A stretch of 64,000 nt of DNA from positions 558,001 through 622,000 of the forward strand of contig NZ_CP095482.1 in assembly GCF_023028225.1 (NCBI RefSeq). The letters run 5' to 3'. How positions within the stretch are numbered: position 1 is the first letter of the stretch; every line of letters begins with the position of its first letter. This stretch comes from Halorientalis litorea. GTDB lineage: Archaea > Halobacteriota > Halobacteria > Halobacteriales > Haloarculaceae. Both the position numbers and the translations under genes were made by a program. Positions 34,196 through 42,549 of the stretch are shown here, piece after piece. The notes under the pieces are model-generated. The model was not told the DNA's origin, ran no database searches, and saw nothing but the letters and a program-made list of their open reading frames with translations.

Positions 34196-34987
34196 ATGAC
34201 AGCAAACGATACGAACACCGACTCGGAGAAGGTGACTGACGGTGGCGAAGAGGTCGCCACCGACGGCACCGGCATCGTCCCGCCGGACGACGAGACGCCG
34301 ACGTGGCGCGAGCGCAAGGAGCGCACGCAGGGTCTCTCCCGGTTGACCTACGAGTACTTCGAGCGTGCACGCCGTGAGGACCAAGACCTGCGCCAAGAGT
34401 CCAGTTACGTCGAGCGCGACGTGTTGGGCTTCCCGGCGTGGCCCCACGAGATGATTCGGAATCTCGCGCTGACGAGTTTCTTCGTCGGCATGATACTGTT
34501 CCTCTCGGCGACGCTCCCGCCGGAGATGCTACCACCGGCCGACGCATCGAACACGCCCGCGGTCATCCTGCCGGACTGGTACCTCTACTGGTCGTTCGGC
34601 CTGTTGAAACTCGGGCCACTCAACCCCGACCTGAGCCTGCTCGGCGGGCAGAAGCTGATGGCCGACCGGACCTACGGTGTGCTGGCGAACCTCGTTATTG
34701 TCGGTGCCATCACCATCGTCCCGTTCGTGAACAAAGGTGCGGCGCGGCGGCCGGTCGAACAGCCCTTCTGGGCGGCAGTGGGCGTGTTCGGCGTCGTCTT
34801 CGCGGCGACGATTTCCGCGCTCTCCATCAAGAACCTCGTCCCGATGGACTCGCACCTGCTGTTCGACCTGACGTTCCTGCTCCCGTTCGTGGCAGGGTTC
34901 ATCACGTACGCCGTGCTCAAGTCGATGCGCGAGGGGTACATGTTCACCCTCAACCGTCGGTACTACCGGCTCCGCCCACCGAAATAG
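34196..34987 (+). CDS. petD: Cytochrome b C-terminal subunit (subunit IV-like)
   Basis: 263 residues. After a charged N-terminal region of about 85 residues come four membrane helices. The quinol-oxidation motif appears as PDWY (LPDWYLYWSFGLLK, about residue 125), in the position of PEWY in subunit IV and cytochrome b. It completes the split cytochrome b with the b6-type protein 4 bp upstream. The last 30 residues form a basic cytoplasmic end. Confidence 0.92.
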   Translation: MTANDTNTDSEKVTDGGEEVATDGTGIVPPDDETPTWRERKERTQGLSRLTYEYFERARREDQDLRQESSYVERDVLGFPAWPHEMIRNLALTSFFVGMILFLSATLPPEMLPPADASNTPAVILPDWYLYWSFGLLKLGPLNPDLSLLGGQKLMADRTYGVLANLVIVGAITIVPFVNKGAARRPVEQPFWAAVGVFGVVFAATISALSIKNLVPMDSHLLFDLTFLLPFVAGFITYAVLKSMREGYMFTLNRRYYRLRPPK

Positions 34988-34997
34988 CGGGGCCGCG

Positions 34998-35372
34998 ATG
35001 AGTTCTCAGGATTCGTCGTCGCAGTCGACAGCCAACGGGGAGCCACGCGTCCCCGACGACGTTGCCGACGACACCGCGGCGTCGGACGGTGATGGGTCCC
35101 GCGATGTCGAAGTCCCGATGAGAGTGTACAAGGCCGTCACGGTATTCACGACGCTCTTTTCGGTCTTCGCGGTCGTTGGCGGCTTCATTCTCCTCGACTC
35201 GGCGACCAACAGGGCGACTGCGTCGCTCTCGGAAATCAACGCCCCACTCGCGCTCGTCGGCATCGGCCTCATCGTCGCCGGAGCGGCGGCCTACGCGTTC
35301 TCGACACGGTTCCGTGCGGCGGGAATGGGAAAGTCTAAAGACGACACCGACGAACCTTCGGATAATGGCTGA
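34998..35372 (+). CDS. Two-helix membrane protein of the bc operon (DUF7315-like)
   Basis: 124 residues. A Ser/Asp-rich N-terminus of 40 residues, then two membrane helices (about 50-70 and 81-104) and a short polar end. It lies 10 bp after the subunit IV gene and overlaps the next gene by 8 nt, so it belongs to the operon. It may be a small structural subunit; no cofactor ligands are seen. Confidence 0.78.
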   Translation: MSSQDSSSQSTANGEPRVPDDVADDTAASDGDGSRDVEVPMRVYKAVTVFTTLFSVFAVVGGFILLDSATNRATASLSEINAPLALVGIGLIVAGAAAYAFSTRFRAAGMGKSKDDTDEPSDNG

Positions 35373-35631
35373 CGAATTCGCCAAAGGTCTCGGCATCCTG
35401 ACTGTGGCAGGGCTGGGCTGGATGGTGCTGTCTGGTTGGTACACCACCGCCAGTTTCGAGGAGGGACAGCTCATCGCGGCACCACCCGAGAACCCTGACT
35501 TCTACGGGCAGCTCGCCCTGTTCCTCAGGGAGGCACTGTTCTGGTTCGCCATCCTCGGCGCGCTGACGTTTTGGGTCGTCATCCCGGCGGTCCAACAGGC
35601 GCGCGAGACGTGGGCCGAGCGCAGTAGCTAA
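35365..35631 (+). CDS. Two-helix membrane protein ending the bc operon (DUF7314-like)
   Basis: 88 residues from ATG 35365; the longer frame upstream is a shadow of the previous gene. Two membrane helices (about 8-27 and 50-74) are separated by an outer loop rich in Pro and Glu. It is the last gene of the halocyanin-Rieske-cytochrome b operon. Its role is unknown; its regular presence there suggests a subunit or assembly factor. Confidence 0.77.
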   Translation: MADEFAKGLGILTVAGLGWMVLSGWYTTASFEEGQLIAAPPENPDFYGQLALFLREALFWFAILGALTFWVVIPAVQQARETWAERSS

Positions 35632-35971
35632 CTGACGGACGCGGTCTTTTCCCGAAACGCTTCTCACCCGGACAGCGGCCGCCATCGCGTGGCGGCGTGT
35701 GGCAGGTGGGCTACTGTCGTTGCTCTTGCCGCGGAGCATACTGTCAGCGTGTGCCCGACCGACTGCATGTGTGGCACGTCTCTCGACGCGTTAGCCTGCG
35801 CGCTGTCGTGGTCGCTTCCGCAAGTAGGGCCAGCCATCACGTCCGTGCGCCACACCGATGTCGGAAGCGGGCGGTCACTGGCGGCGGACACGCCTCGGAG
35901 ATGCGAGACTGGTCGACTCGTAGCGGTGCGCGAAAAGGTGTGGTATCGGTCGTCCGTGACCGACGGGGCAG
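35632..35971. other. 340-bp stretch without a clear gene
   Basis: Between the end of the bc operon and the convergent DUF7313-like gene. Open frames exist on both strands (for example 35689-36003 plus), but they are Cys/Arg-rich and unlike haloarchaeal proteins. The only distinct structure is a hairpin at 35678-35696. Confidence 0.5.
35678..35696 (+). terminator. 7-bp hairpin after the bc operon
   Basis: GCCGCCA and TGGCGGC pair around a 5-nt loop, 47 bp after the last gene of the operon. The role as a transcription end is inferred only from position. Confidence 0.35.
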
Positions 35972-36409
35972 TCAGACGATGGCCGACCAGACGGGTTCGA
36001 TGACGAAGAACAGGGTCTGGTAGGCCGCGTACAGGAACACGAGGCCGGACGCGGCGATACCGGCTTTCGGGCGTTCGAGGCTGATGCCCCGGCGGGCTTC
36101 GACCTTACGGGCCTCGAACTCGAAGAAGTCGCTGACGAAGGCACCGAGGACGAGCGTCGACATCACGATGCCACCGTGGGGGTGCAGCGTGGTGTAGTAG
36201 AACGCCGCCGCCGCGAGGGCGACGTTGGCCGCCTCGTGGGGAATGAACCGAGAGACGGCGTCGGCACCGTCTGCGGCCTGCGAGACGTGTTTCCGGTGTG
36301 CGATGGCACGCGTTCCGATGTTCACCACTGCGAGGACGAGGATGACCCACTCTATGTACGGACCGACTAAGGTGTCGAGCGGGCCGAAAAGCGTCACCGA
36401 TGGTTCCAT
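35972..36409 (-). CDS. Membrane protein flanking the bc operon (DUF7313-like)
   Basis: 145 residues with four hydrophobic segments (about 17-34, 58-75, 80-95 and 118-140). It points toward the bc operon from the other side and is commonly found there in haloarchaea. Two His residues (RKHV, LHPHGG) sit near membrane boundaries. Function unknown. Confidence 0.78.
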   Translation of the reverse strand: MEPSVTLFGPLDTLVGPYIEWVILVLAVVNIGTRAIAHRKHVSQAADGADAVSRFIPHEAANVALAAAAFYYTTLHPHGGIVMSTLVLGAFVSDFFEFEARKVEARRGISLERPKAGIAASGLVFLYAAYQTLFFVIEPVWSAIV

Positions 36410-36460
36410 ACGCGAACGTGGACACCAGATACATTAGAGTTTTTCCAATCCCGGCCGGCG

Positions 36461-37207
36461 TCACTCCTGCTCGAACGGTGGCGCGCTCTCCGGCAGGACG
36501 ACGACCCGGAGCGTGTCGGCGACGGAGATGCCGACCGGGTCCCCGGGTGGGACGGGACCGACGACCCGGTCGTCGGCGAGCAGTTCGACCGGAGCCTCGT
36601 CGCGTTCGACGGTCAGGGAGACGCCGTCGGTCGGTAGCACCCACGAGTCGGCCTCGGTGGCGAACGGGCCGACGGGTGCGACGGCGACGACGCCGGTATC
36701 GGGGGCGACGACCGGCGCGTCGACTGCTCTGGCGTACCCGTGACTCCCGACGGGCGTCGAGACGACGACGCCGTCGGCGCGAAATCGTGACACGAGGTCC
36801 GTCCCGGTCGTGACGGCGTACTCCGAGATGCGGGCAGGTTCCTCCGTGAGGAGAGCTATGTCCGCGAGTGCGTGCGCACGCGGCGTATCGTCCACCGTGA
36901 TGCCGAGTATCGGCACGGTCACCGTCGCTCCCTCGCCCGTGACGAGACGCTCGATTGCACGCAGGGCGTCGTCCGTCGCGACCGAGCGAACGCCCGGCCC
37001 GGCGTCGACGGGGAGGACAGGGACGGACGGCGGGGCGTCGGTCAGCGAGAGGAGGGCGTGCTCACCGACTGCGACGACGGCGTCGAGGTCGGCGGGGTAG
37101 TCGGTCCCCCGTGTGGCGTGTACCTCACCGTCCGCGGCCACGATTGCGTCGGTGACCGTGGCCGACTCCCCGACGACGCCGACGACCGGACGGGCCTCCT
37201 CGTTCAT
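36461..37207 (-). CDS. Degenerate NAD-kinase-like protein
   Basis: 248 residues. The C-terminal half clearly follows the NAD kinase fold: SRFRADGVVVSTPVGSHGYARA (compare the D-G-x3-S-T-P-x-G-S-x-A-Y loop of NAD kinases) and VAVAPVGPF. The N-terminal GGDGT motif is missing; the equivalent strand reads DAVVAVGEHALLSL. It is also shorter than usual. The protein may bind nucleotide without kinase activity, or use a changed mechanism. A relative with an intact GGDGT motif is at 16730-17791. Confidence 0.78.
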   Translation of the reverse strand: MNEEARPVVGVVGESATVTDAIVAADGEVHATRGTDYPADLDAVVAVGEHALLSLTDAPPSVPVLPVDAGPGVRSVATDDALRAIERLVTGEGATVTVPILGITVDDTPRAHALADIALLTEEPARISEYAVTTGTDLVSRFRADGVVVSTPVGSHGYARAVDAPVVAPDTGVVAVAPVGPFATEADSWVLPTDGVSLTVERDEAPVELLADDRVVGPVPPGDPVGISVADTLRVVVLPESAPPFEQE

Positions 37208-37253
37208 CGTGTAGGGCAGTTAGTCCGGGCAGGCAAAAGGATGGGGTTCCCGC

Positions 37254-38555
37254 TCAGAACGGCCAGTCGCCGGTGATACGCATCCCCTCGGCGAGCCCTT
37301 GGGCTTCGAGTGCCTTGGCGACGGTGTCGGTGTCGGCGTGTGAGACGGTACGGTCCGCGTCGGCGAGTTCGACGACGAGGTCGGTCACGAGAATCGCCCC
37401 CTCACGCAGGTCGCGGGAGTCGAGTTTGTCGAGCGTGTCCGCATAGGTGTGTCCCCACCCGCGGCCGCGGTCTTCGGTGTCGCTGAGGACGTAGCAGGCG
37501 GGGACGCCGCGCTTGACGTACGACCAGTGGTCGCTGTGGGGTCCCATCCGCGGGTCGAGTTCGATGGGATGGTCGAACCGGTCCCGGACCGTCTCGACCG
37601 CGTCTGCGAGCGGTTGGAAGCCGTGTGTCTGTGCCCGCAGCGTCCGACCGCGGACGACACCGTCGAGGTTGCAGGCGACGCGCACGTCGTCGGTATCGGT
37701 CCGCGCGGCGTGGTGTTCGGACCCGCGGAGGCCGACCTCCTCGCCCCCGAACGCGATGGCGTGGACCCGCGTGTCGAGGTCGGATTCTCGCGCGGCGAGT
37801 GCCCCCATCACTTCGACCAGCATCGCCGTCCCGGCACCGTTGTCCATCGCGCCCTCGCTGATGTCGTGGGCGTCGACGTGACTCGTCAGGAGGACTTCCT
37901 CGTCGGTGTCGGGGCCGAGTGCTGCGTGGACGTTGCGACTCGTCGCGTCGTGGATGTCCGCCTCGACGCCGACGGTGACGGGTTCGCCCTCGAACCGACG
38001 TGCGACGCGGCAGCCGACCTCCTTGCTGACGCCGACGGCCGGGATGGGGCCGATTTCGTCGTCGTTCCACCCGACGCTCCCGGTGGGCGGGAGACAGCCC
38101 TCGACGTGGTTCCGGAAGACGAACGCGACGGCATCGGCCTCGACGGCGTGGTGGTACTTCTCCCGGCGGTGGATGACGCGGTCGTACCACTCGGGCACGT
38201 CGCTGGCGGCCATCACGACGGCCCCCTCACAGTCGGCCTCCTCGAAATCCTCGGGGCGGCCGTAGCCCGCGTCGACGAACCGGCCCGTCGCCGTGTCCGC
38301 GGGGCTTCGCGGGAGCGCGATGCAGTCCTCTTCGGTGCCGTCGGCCACGAGACGGCTCTCGCCGCGGGTCCACCCTTGGAGCGGGAACTCCGTGATTCGG
38401 GCGTCGCGCGCGCCCGCCTCGGTCAAGGCGTCGCGTGTCAACTCCGCCGCTCGGCGTTCGCCGTCGGTCCCGGCCATCCGGGTGCCCACGTCGACGAGGG
38501 ACTCCAGATGCGACCAGCCACGCTGGCTGGTGAAGACATCGCCTATCCAGTCCAT
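37254..38555 (-). CDS. M28-family zinc aminopeptidase
   Basis: 433 residues. Zinc ligands and catalytic residues of the M28 co-catalytic metallopeptidases are visible in order: H and D in TSHVDAHD, D in GAMDNGAG, E-E in FGGEEVGL, D in CNLDGV and H in GWGHTYAD. An inserted PA-like domain (about residues 95-210) precedes the catalytic core. No signal peptide is seen, so it is probably cytosolic. It would remove N-terminal residues from peptides. Confidence 0.9.
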   Translation of the reverse strand: MDWIGDVFTSQRGWSHLESLVDVGTRMAGTDGERRAAELTRDALTEAGARDARITEFPLQGWTRGESRLVADGTEEDCIALPRSPADTATGRFVDAGYGRPEDFEEADCEGAVVMAASDVPEWYDRVIHRREKYHHAVEADAVAFVFRNHVEGCLPPTGSVGWNDDEIGPIPAVGVSKEVGCRVARRFEGEPVTVGVEADIHDATSRNVHAALGPDTDEEVLLTSHVDAHDISEGAMDNGAGTAMLVEVMGALAARESDLDTRVHAIAFGGEEVGLRGSEHHAARTDTDDVRVACNLDGVVRGRTLRAQTHGFQPLADAVETVRDRFDHPIELDPRMGPHSDHWSYVKRGVPACYVLSDTEDRGRGWGHTYADTLDKLDSRDLREGAILVTDLVVELADADRTVSHADTDTVAKALEAQGLAEGMRITGDWPF

Positions 38556-38637
38556 ACCCCTCGGTGCGGCGATGAGAGCCTAAGGCTTTCGCCGGGGGAA
38601 CTGAAGGCTTTTGGGCCGGGCCGGTGATTGGCGGGGT

Positions 38638-39738
38638 ATGCGGGACGTACTCGCCGAGTGGCGGCCGGTGGTCGACGATGCCATCGCCGAGTTGTTGCCC
38701 CGAGCGGTCGACGAGGCGTACCTCGACGACCTGTTCGGGCCGCCAGCCTATCAGTACGACGCGACTGCAGTGCAGTCGGCACTCGCCGACCCCATCTGGG
38801 AACTGCTGGACCGTGGCGGAAAACGCTGGCGTGCCGTGGTCTTCCTCCTCCTCGTCGAGGGGTTCGGCGAGGACCCACACGACTACCTGCCGTACGCCTG
38901 CATCCCCGAAATCCTCCACAACGGGACCATCATCGTCGACGACGTGGAGGACGGGGCGACGATGCGTCGCGGCGACCCGGCACTCCATCTGGGCCACGGG
39001 ACCGACATCGCGCTGAACGCGGGCAACGCGATGTACTTCCTGCCGCTGAAGGTTCTCTCGCGCAACCCCGCTGACCTCGACGACGGGACGCGTCTCGACG
39101 CCTACGAGATGCTCACGCACGAACTCAACCGCACGCACCTCGGGCAGGGGATGGACATCCAGTGGCACAACGAGAAGGAAATCAGGGTCGGCGAACCGGA
39201 GTATCTGGAGATGTGTGCCTGCAAGACGGGATGCCTCGGGCGCATCGTCGCCCGCCTCGCGGCCATCGTCACCGGACAGTCCGATGCGGTGGAGGCGGCC
39301 GTAGCCGACTACGCCCAGTCGATGTCCGTCGCCTTCCAAATCGGCGACGACATCCTCGACGTGGAACACACGCTCGACCAAGCCGAGAGCGTGGCGACGG
39401 CCGCGGAGGGTGGGTTCGACGACGACTTCGGCAAGGAGTTCGGCAACGACATCCGCGAAGGCAAGAAGACGCTGATGGCTATCCACGCCGCCGAACACGC
39501 CCCGCCCGAGGACGCGGCCCGCCTCGAAGAGATACTCTGGGCCGAGGACAACAGCGACGAGGAGGTCCTCGAGGCCATCGAAATCCTCCAAGCGACGGGA
39601 AGCATCGAGTACGCCCGTGAACGGGCACTCTCGCTCGCGGCGAACGCCCGCGACCACCTCGACGGCGTGCCACTGGAGGGAGAGGCGGCCGAGAACCTCC
39701 GGGAGTTTACCCGGTTCGTCGTCGAACGCGAGGCGTGA
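38638..39738 (+). CDS. Polyprenyl diphosphate synthase family protein
   Basis: 366 residues from ATG 38638. Both Asp-rich motifs of trans-prenyltransferases are present: DDVED (IIVDDVEDGATMRRG, about residue 102) and DDILD (FQIGDDILDVEH, about 240), with the basic residues K-R-W near the N-terminus that bind IPP (GGKRWRA). It makes linear isoprenoid diphosphates such as farnesyl or geranylgeranyl diphosphate for lipids. Chain length cannot be told safely. It is divergent from the M28 peptidase gene. Confidence 0.9.
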   Translation: MRDVLAEWRPVVDDAIAELLPRAVDEAYLDDLFGPPAYQYDATAVQSALADPIWELLDRGGKRWRAVVFLLLVEGFGEDPHDYLPYACIPEILHNGTIIVDDVEDGATMRRGDPALHLGHGTDIALNAGNAMYFLPLKVLSRNPADLDDGTRLDAYEMLTHELNRTHLGQGMDIQWHNEKEIRVGEPEYLEMCACKTGCLGRIVARLAAIVTGQSDAVEAAVADYAQSMSVAFQIGDDILDVEHTLDQAESVATAAEGGFDDDFGKEFGNDIREGKKTLMAIHAAEHAPPEDAARLEEILWAEDNSDEEVLEAIEILQATGSIEYARERALSLAANARDHLDGVPLEGEAAENLREFTRFVVEREA

Positions 39739-39739
39739 C

Positions 39740-40039
39740 TCACGCGACGACGGCGTAGGTCATCAGCAGGCCGAAGTACAGCAGAACCAACACGCCGAGT
39801 GCCAACAGTCGGAACCGCCTGATTTCCTCCTGTTCGGCGTCGTAGGCCGTCTCGAACGCCTCCCGTTCGTCGGCCGAGAGGTCGCCGGGGTGGTCGAGTC
39901 CACGGTGGAGTGCGAGCAGTTCGTCGTCGGCGAACGGCGCGCCACAGTGGCGACAGCGGACGGCGTCGTCGTCTGCCGGAACCGCGAAGTCGCCGTTGGC
40001 GTCGGGCGCGTCGTCTGCGGTGGGTGTCGTGTGTGTCAT
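39740..40039 (-). CDS. Zinc-finger membrane protein (DUF7410-like)
   Basis: 99 residues. A C2H2-like finger (CRHCGAPF then H and H in LHRGLDHPG) occupies about residues 29-52, followed by a charged helix and one C-terminal membrane helix (about 78-97). A zinc finger tethered to the membrane is the typical layout of this haloarchaeal family. It ends 2 bp from the polyprenyl synthase stop and its start lies 2 bp from the end of the large membrane protein upstream, so those two are co-transcribed. Confidence 0.8.
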   Translation of the reverse strand: MTHTTPTADDAPDANGDFAVPADDDAVRCRHCGAPFADDELLALHRGLDHPGDLSADEREAFETAYDAEQEEIRRFRLLALGVLVLLYFGLLMTYAVVA

Positions 40040-40041
40040 TG

Positions 40042-41436
40042 TCAGAGGAACGGTGGCGTGACTGTCGGTTGCGTGATTATCCAGAGGCTCGCGACGGTGT
40101 AACAGACCATCACCCCGGCGAGCGGGTACTGGCTACGGACGGCCTGTAACCGTCCGGGGAACACGTCGTAGGCCGTCGCGTGTGCGACCCAGATGGCGAG
40201 CAGGTGGCCGAGCAGGACTAACGCCATCGAGACACCGCCGAACCACCCGGGCACCTGCAGGACCTGTACCGTCGCCGGGGCGGCCAGCGGCGCGGTGACC
40301 GCCGAGAGGAGCGCGGGCGACAGCGAGAGGAAGTAATCGAGGTAGTGCGCGAGGTGATACCCGGCCGCGATGGGGAGCAGGGACGGGGCAAAGCGGACGG
40401 CGAGCGATTCGGACGTGCGGTAGGTGTCCGCCGTCCGCCGACTCAGGCGGACGGCGATGCGGAACACGGACAGAAAGAGTGCGTAGCCGACGAGGAGCGT
40501 GGCCGGGTAGAGGACCCACGCTGGGACGCCGACGCCGACGAGTACGGTGGCGATGTCCGTCCACGCGGGCGTAGAGACGAACCCGTCGTACGTCGTCACC
40601 CACAGCAACGCGACGACGAAGGCCACCTCGTCGAACCCGTCGACCAGTCGGGACTCCGTGAGTGCGGTGCCCGGGAGTCGAACCGAGAGCCTGTCGCCGG
40701 CACCGTCCCACGACAGGGGTGCGACGCGGCCGTAGTAGCGGAACACGCGCGCCACGGGGTCGACCGACCCGAACCACCGGTCGGGGCCGACGGCCACCAC
40801 ACCGGCGAGCGTGACGACGCTGTACCCGGCGACGACGGTAGCGAGCAAGCGAGGGTCGTCGGCCAGTGGACTCACGACTTCGAGCCAGATGAGGACGAGC
40901 AACCCGGCGACGCTCGGCCACGCGCCGAGTCGTGTGGGGTAGGTCCCGTTCAGCGACGGCAGGCGGCACGAGAGCGTCCGCCACGGGTTGAGGAGGGGCC
41001 ACGCGTTGCCGACGAGGTACGTCGTCACGGTGAACCCGGCCCACCAGCCGACCCAGACGAGCAGAATCGCGAGGTTCCCCAAGGCGTCCGGTGGACCGAG
41101 ATAGCCGACGACGAGGATGGCACCCAATCCGAGGACACCGACGAGTTGGACCAGCGCGGCGGCGACGCGGCGGAGGGGTACGTCCGTCGTCGCTCGCCAG
41201 CCGTGAATCCGGGCGATGAACGCGCGGTCGGTGACGAAACTGGCGAGGAGGAACGACCCGCCGACGGCACCGCCGCCGGTCAGCAGGAACAGCCACGTCG
41301 GCACCGCGAGCGACTCACGGGCGGAGGCACCGAGACTCCCGCCGTGTGCGGCCACCGGGGTGGCCAACAGGGCACTCCCGAGTGTGAGGGCGACCAGCGT
41401 CGCAATCGTCCGGCGCGGGGACGGCGTCTCTGCCAT
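40042..41436 (-). CDS. Multipass membrane protein, unknown function
   Basis: 464 residues with a signal-like N-terminus and about eleven hydrophobic helices. A conserved-looking loop reads VGNAWPLLNPWRTL (about 143-156). Proteins with this N-P-W-R loop are found in haloarchaea and actinobacteria, where some are labelled fenitrothion hydrolase on thin grounds. Several His residues sit in late helices (GYHLAHYLDYF, LLGHLLAIW), possible heme or copper ligands. Its place next to the cytochrome oxidase subunit III gene suggests a link with respiration or copper handling, but this is inference. Confidence 0.75.
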   Translation of the reverse strand: MAETPSPRRTIATLVALTLGSALLATPVAAHGGSLGASARESLAVPTWLFLLTGGGAVGGSFLLASFVTDRAFIARIHGWRATTDVPLRRVAAALVQLVGVLGLGAILVVGYLGPPDALGNLAILLVWVGWWAGFTVTTYLVGNAWPLLNPWRTLSCRLPSLNGTYPTRLGAWPSVAGLLVLIWLEVVSPLADDPRLLATVVAGYSVVTLAGVVAVGPDRWFGSVDPVARVFRYYGRVAPLSWDGAGDRLSVRLPGTALTESRLVDGFDEVAFVVALLWVTTYDGFVSTPAWTDIATVLVGVGVPAWVLYPATLLVGYALFLSVFRIAVRLSRRTADTYRTSESLAVRFAPSLLPIAAGYHLAHYLDYFLSLSPALLSAVTAPLAAPATVQVLQVPGWFGGVSMALVLLGHLLAIWVAHATAYDVFPGRLQAVRSQYPLAGVMVCYTVASLWIITQPTVTPPFL

Positions 41437-41531
41437 CGGGGGTGGCTACGGCCGTCCGGGCCGAGTACCTTCCGAAAGGCGGCGACGAGTTGGGCAGGTT
41501 TTTGGTAGTCCACCCGTTACCCCCCGATACA

Positions 41532-42401
41532 ATGGGCGTCGCAGACGACACGACAGACGACCACGGTGGCCACGGGGACCATCATCTCCCCGCGGTAGAG
41601 GACTGGCCCCGCGGGTTCGGAGAGGCGAGTTGGTGGCCGTTCGTCACGGCCATCGCGGCGGCCGGCTTCTACGTCGGTGCCGGACTCTTCGTCCTCGGGC
41701 GAGGCGAGAACGCCATCGTCGGGCCGATGGTCGGCCCCGGCGTGTTCGTGGCCAGTACCGTCCTCTTCCTCATCGGCCTGTACGGCTGGGTCTACCACGC
41801 GTTCGTGGTCAACTTCTGGGAGCACGGCACGGAGGGACACGGCGGCTCGACCCTCAAACTGGCGATGTTACTGTTCCTCGGAACGGAAGTCGCCACGTTC
41901 GGGGCTGGCTTCGTCTACTACTTCTTCGTCCGGTCGGGGACGTGGCCACCCACGGGTGCGGAACTCCCGCCCCTCGTGAGTTCGCTCGTCCTCGTCAACA
42001 CTGCCATCCTCGTGGTGAGCAGTTTCACGCTCCACTACGCACACGTCGCGCTCCTCAACGAGAACCGCAAGCGGTTCATCCGCCTGCTCGGCGTGACGCT
42101 GTTGCTCGGCGTGATATTCATCGGCGGACAGGTGCTCGAATACTACGAGTTCCTCGTCCACGAGGGCTTCACGCTCACCGAGGGCGTCTTCGGGAGCGCG
42201 TTCTACGGGCTGACAGGCCTCCACGGCCTCCACGTCTCGATGGGTGCCGTCCTCATCGGCATCGTGTTCGCCCGTGCCCTGCTCGGCCAGTACTCGGCTG
42301 ACCGGCACACCTCGGTCAGCACCGCCTCGATGTACTGGCACTTCGTCGACGCCGTCTGGATTTTCCTCGTCGTCGTCCTCTACGTCGGCGCGGCCTTCTG
42401 A
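41532..42401 (+). CDS. coxC: Cytochrome c oxidase subunit III (heme-copper oxidase)
   Basis: 289 residues from ATG 41532. A His/Asp-rich N-terminus (residues 1-25) is followed by seven membrane helices in the subunit III pattern, including the conserved TEVATFGAGF, the FTLHYAH segment and the GLTGLHGLHVSMGA segment with the STASMYWHFVDAVWIFL end. It is a structural subunit of an aa3- or ba3-type terminal oxidase. Subunits I and II are not in this window; a detached coxC is common in haloarchaea. Confidence 0.92.
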   Translation: MGVADDTTDDHGGHGDHHLPAVEDWPRGFGEASWWPFVTAIAAAGFYVGAGLFVLGRGENAIVGPMVGPGVFVASTVLFLIGLYGWVYHAFVVNFWEHGTEGHGGSTLKLAMLLFLGTEVATFGAGFVYYFFVRSGTWPPTGAELPPLVSSLVLVNTAILVVSSFTLHYAHVALLNENRKRFIRLLGVTLLLGVIFIGGQVLEYYEFLVHEGFTLTEGVFGSAFYGLTGLHGLHVSMGAVLIGIVFARALLGQYSADRHTSVSTASMYWHFVDAVWIFLVVVLYVGAAF

Positions 42402-42549
42402 CGGCCACCGACCCGTTTCCGAACCGCGATAAACAGAGCCTACCTACCGGCAGGTGAGCGACGTGTCCGCGGCGGCGGGCGGCCGTCGCGTCGCCGTCGT
42501 ATCGATTCCTTGCTAAAACTTATCAGGAGACGTGTTCTGATTGGCACCA

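Noticed and set aside
35689-36003. 104-codon plus-strand frame after the bc operon
   Set aside because: Composition (Cys, Trp and Arg-rich, few acidic residues) is unlike haloarchaeal proteins, and it overlaps the well-supported DUF7313-like gene.
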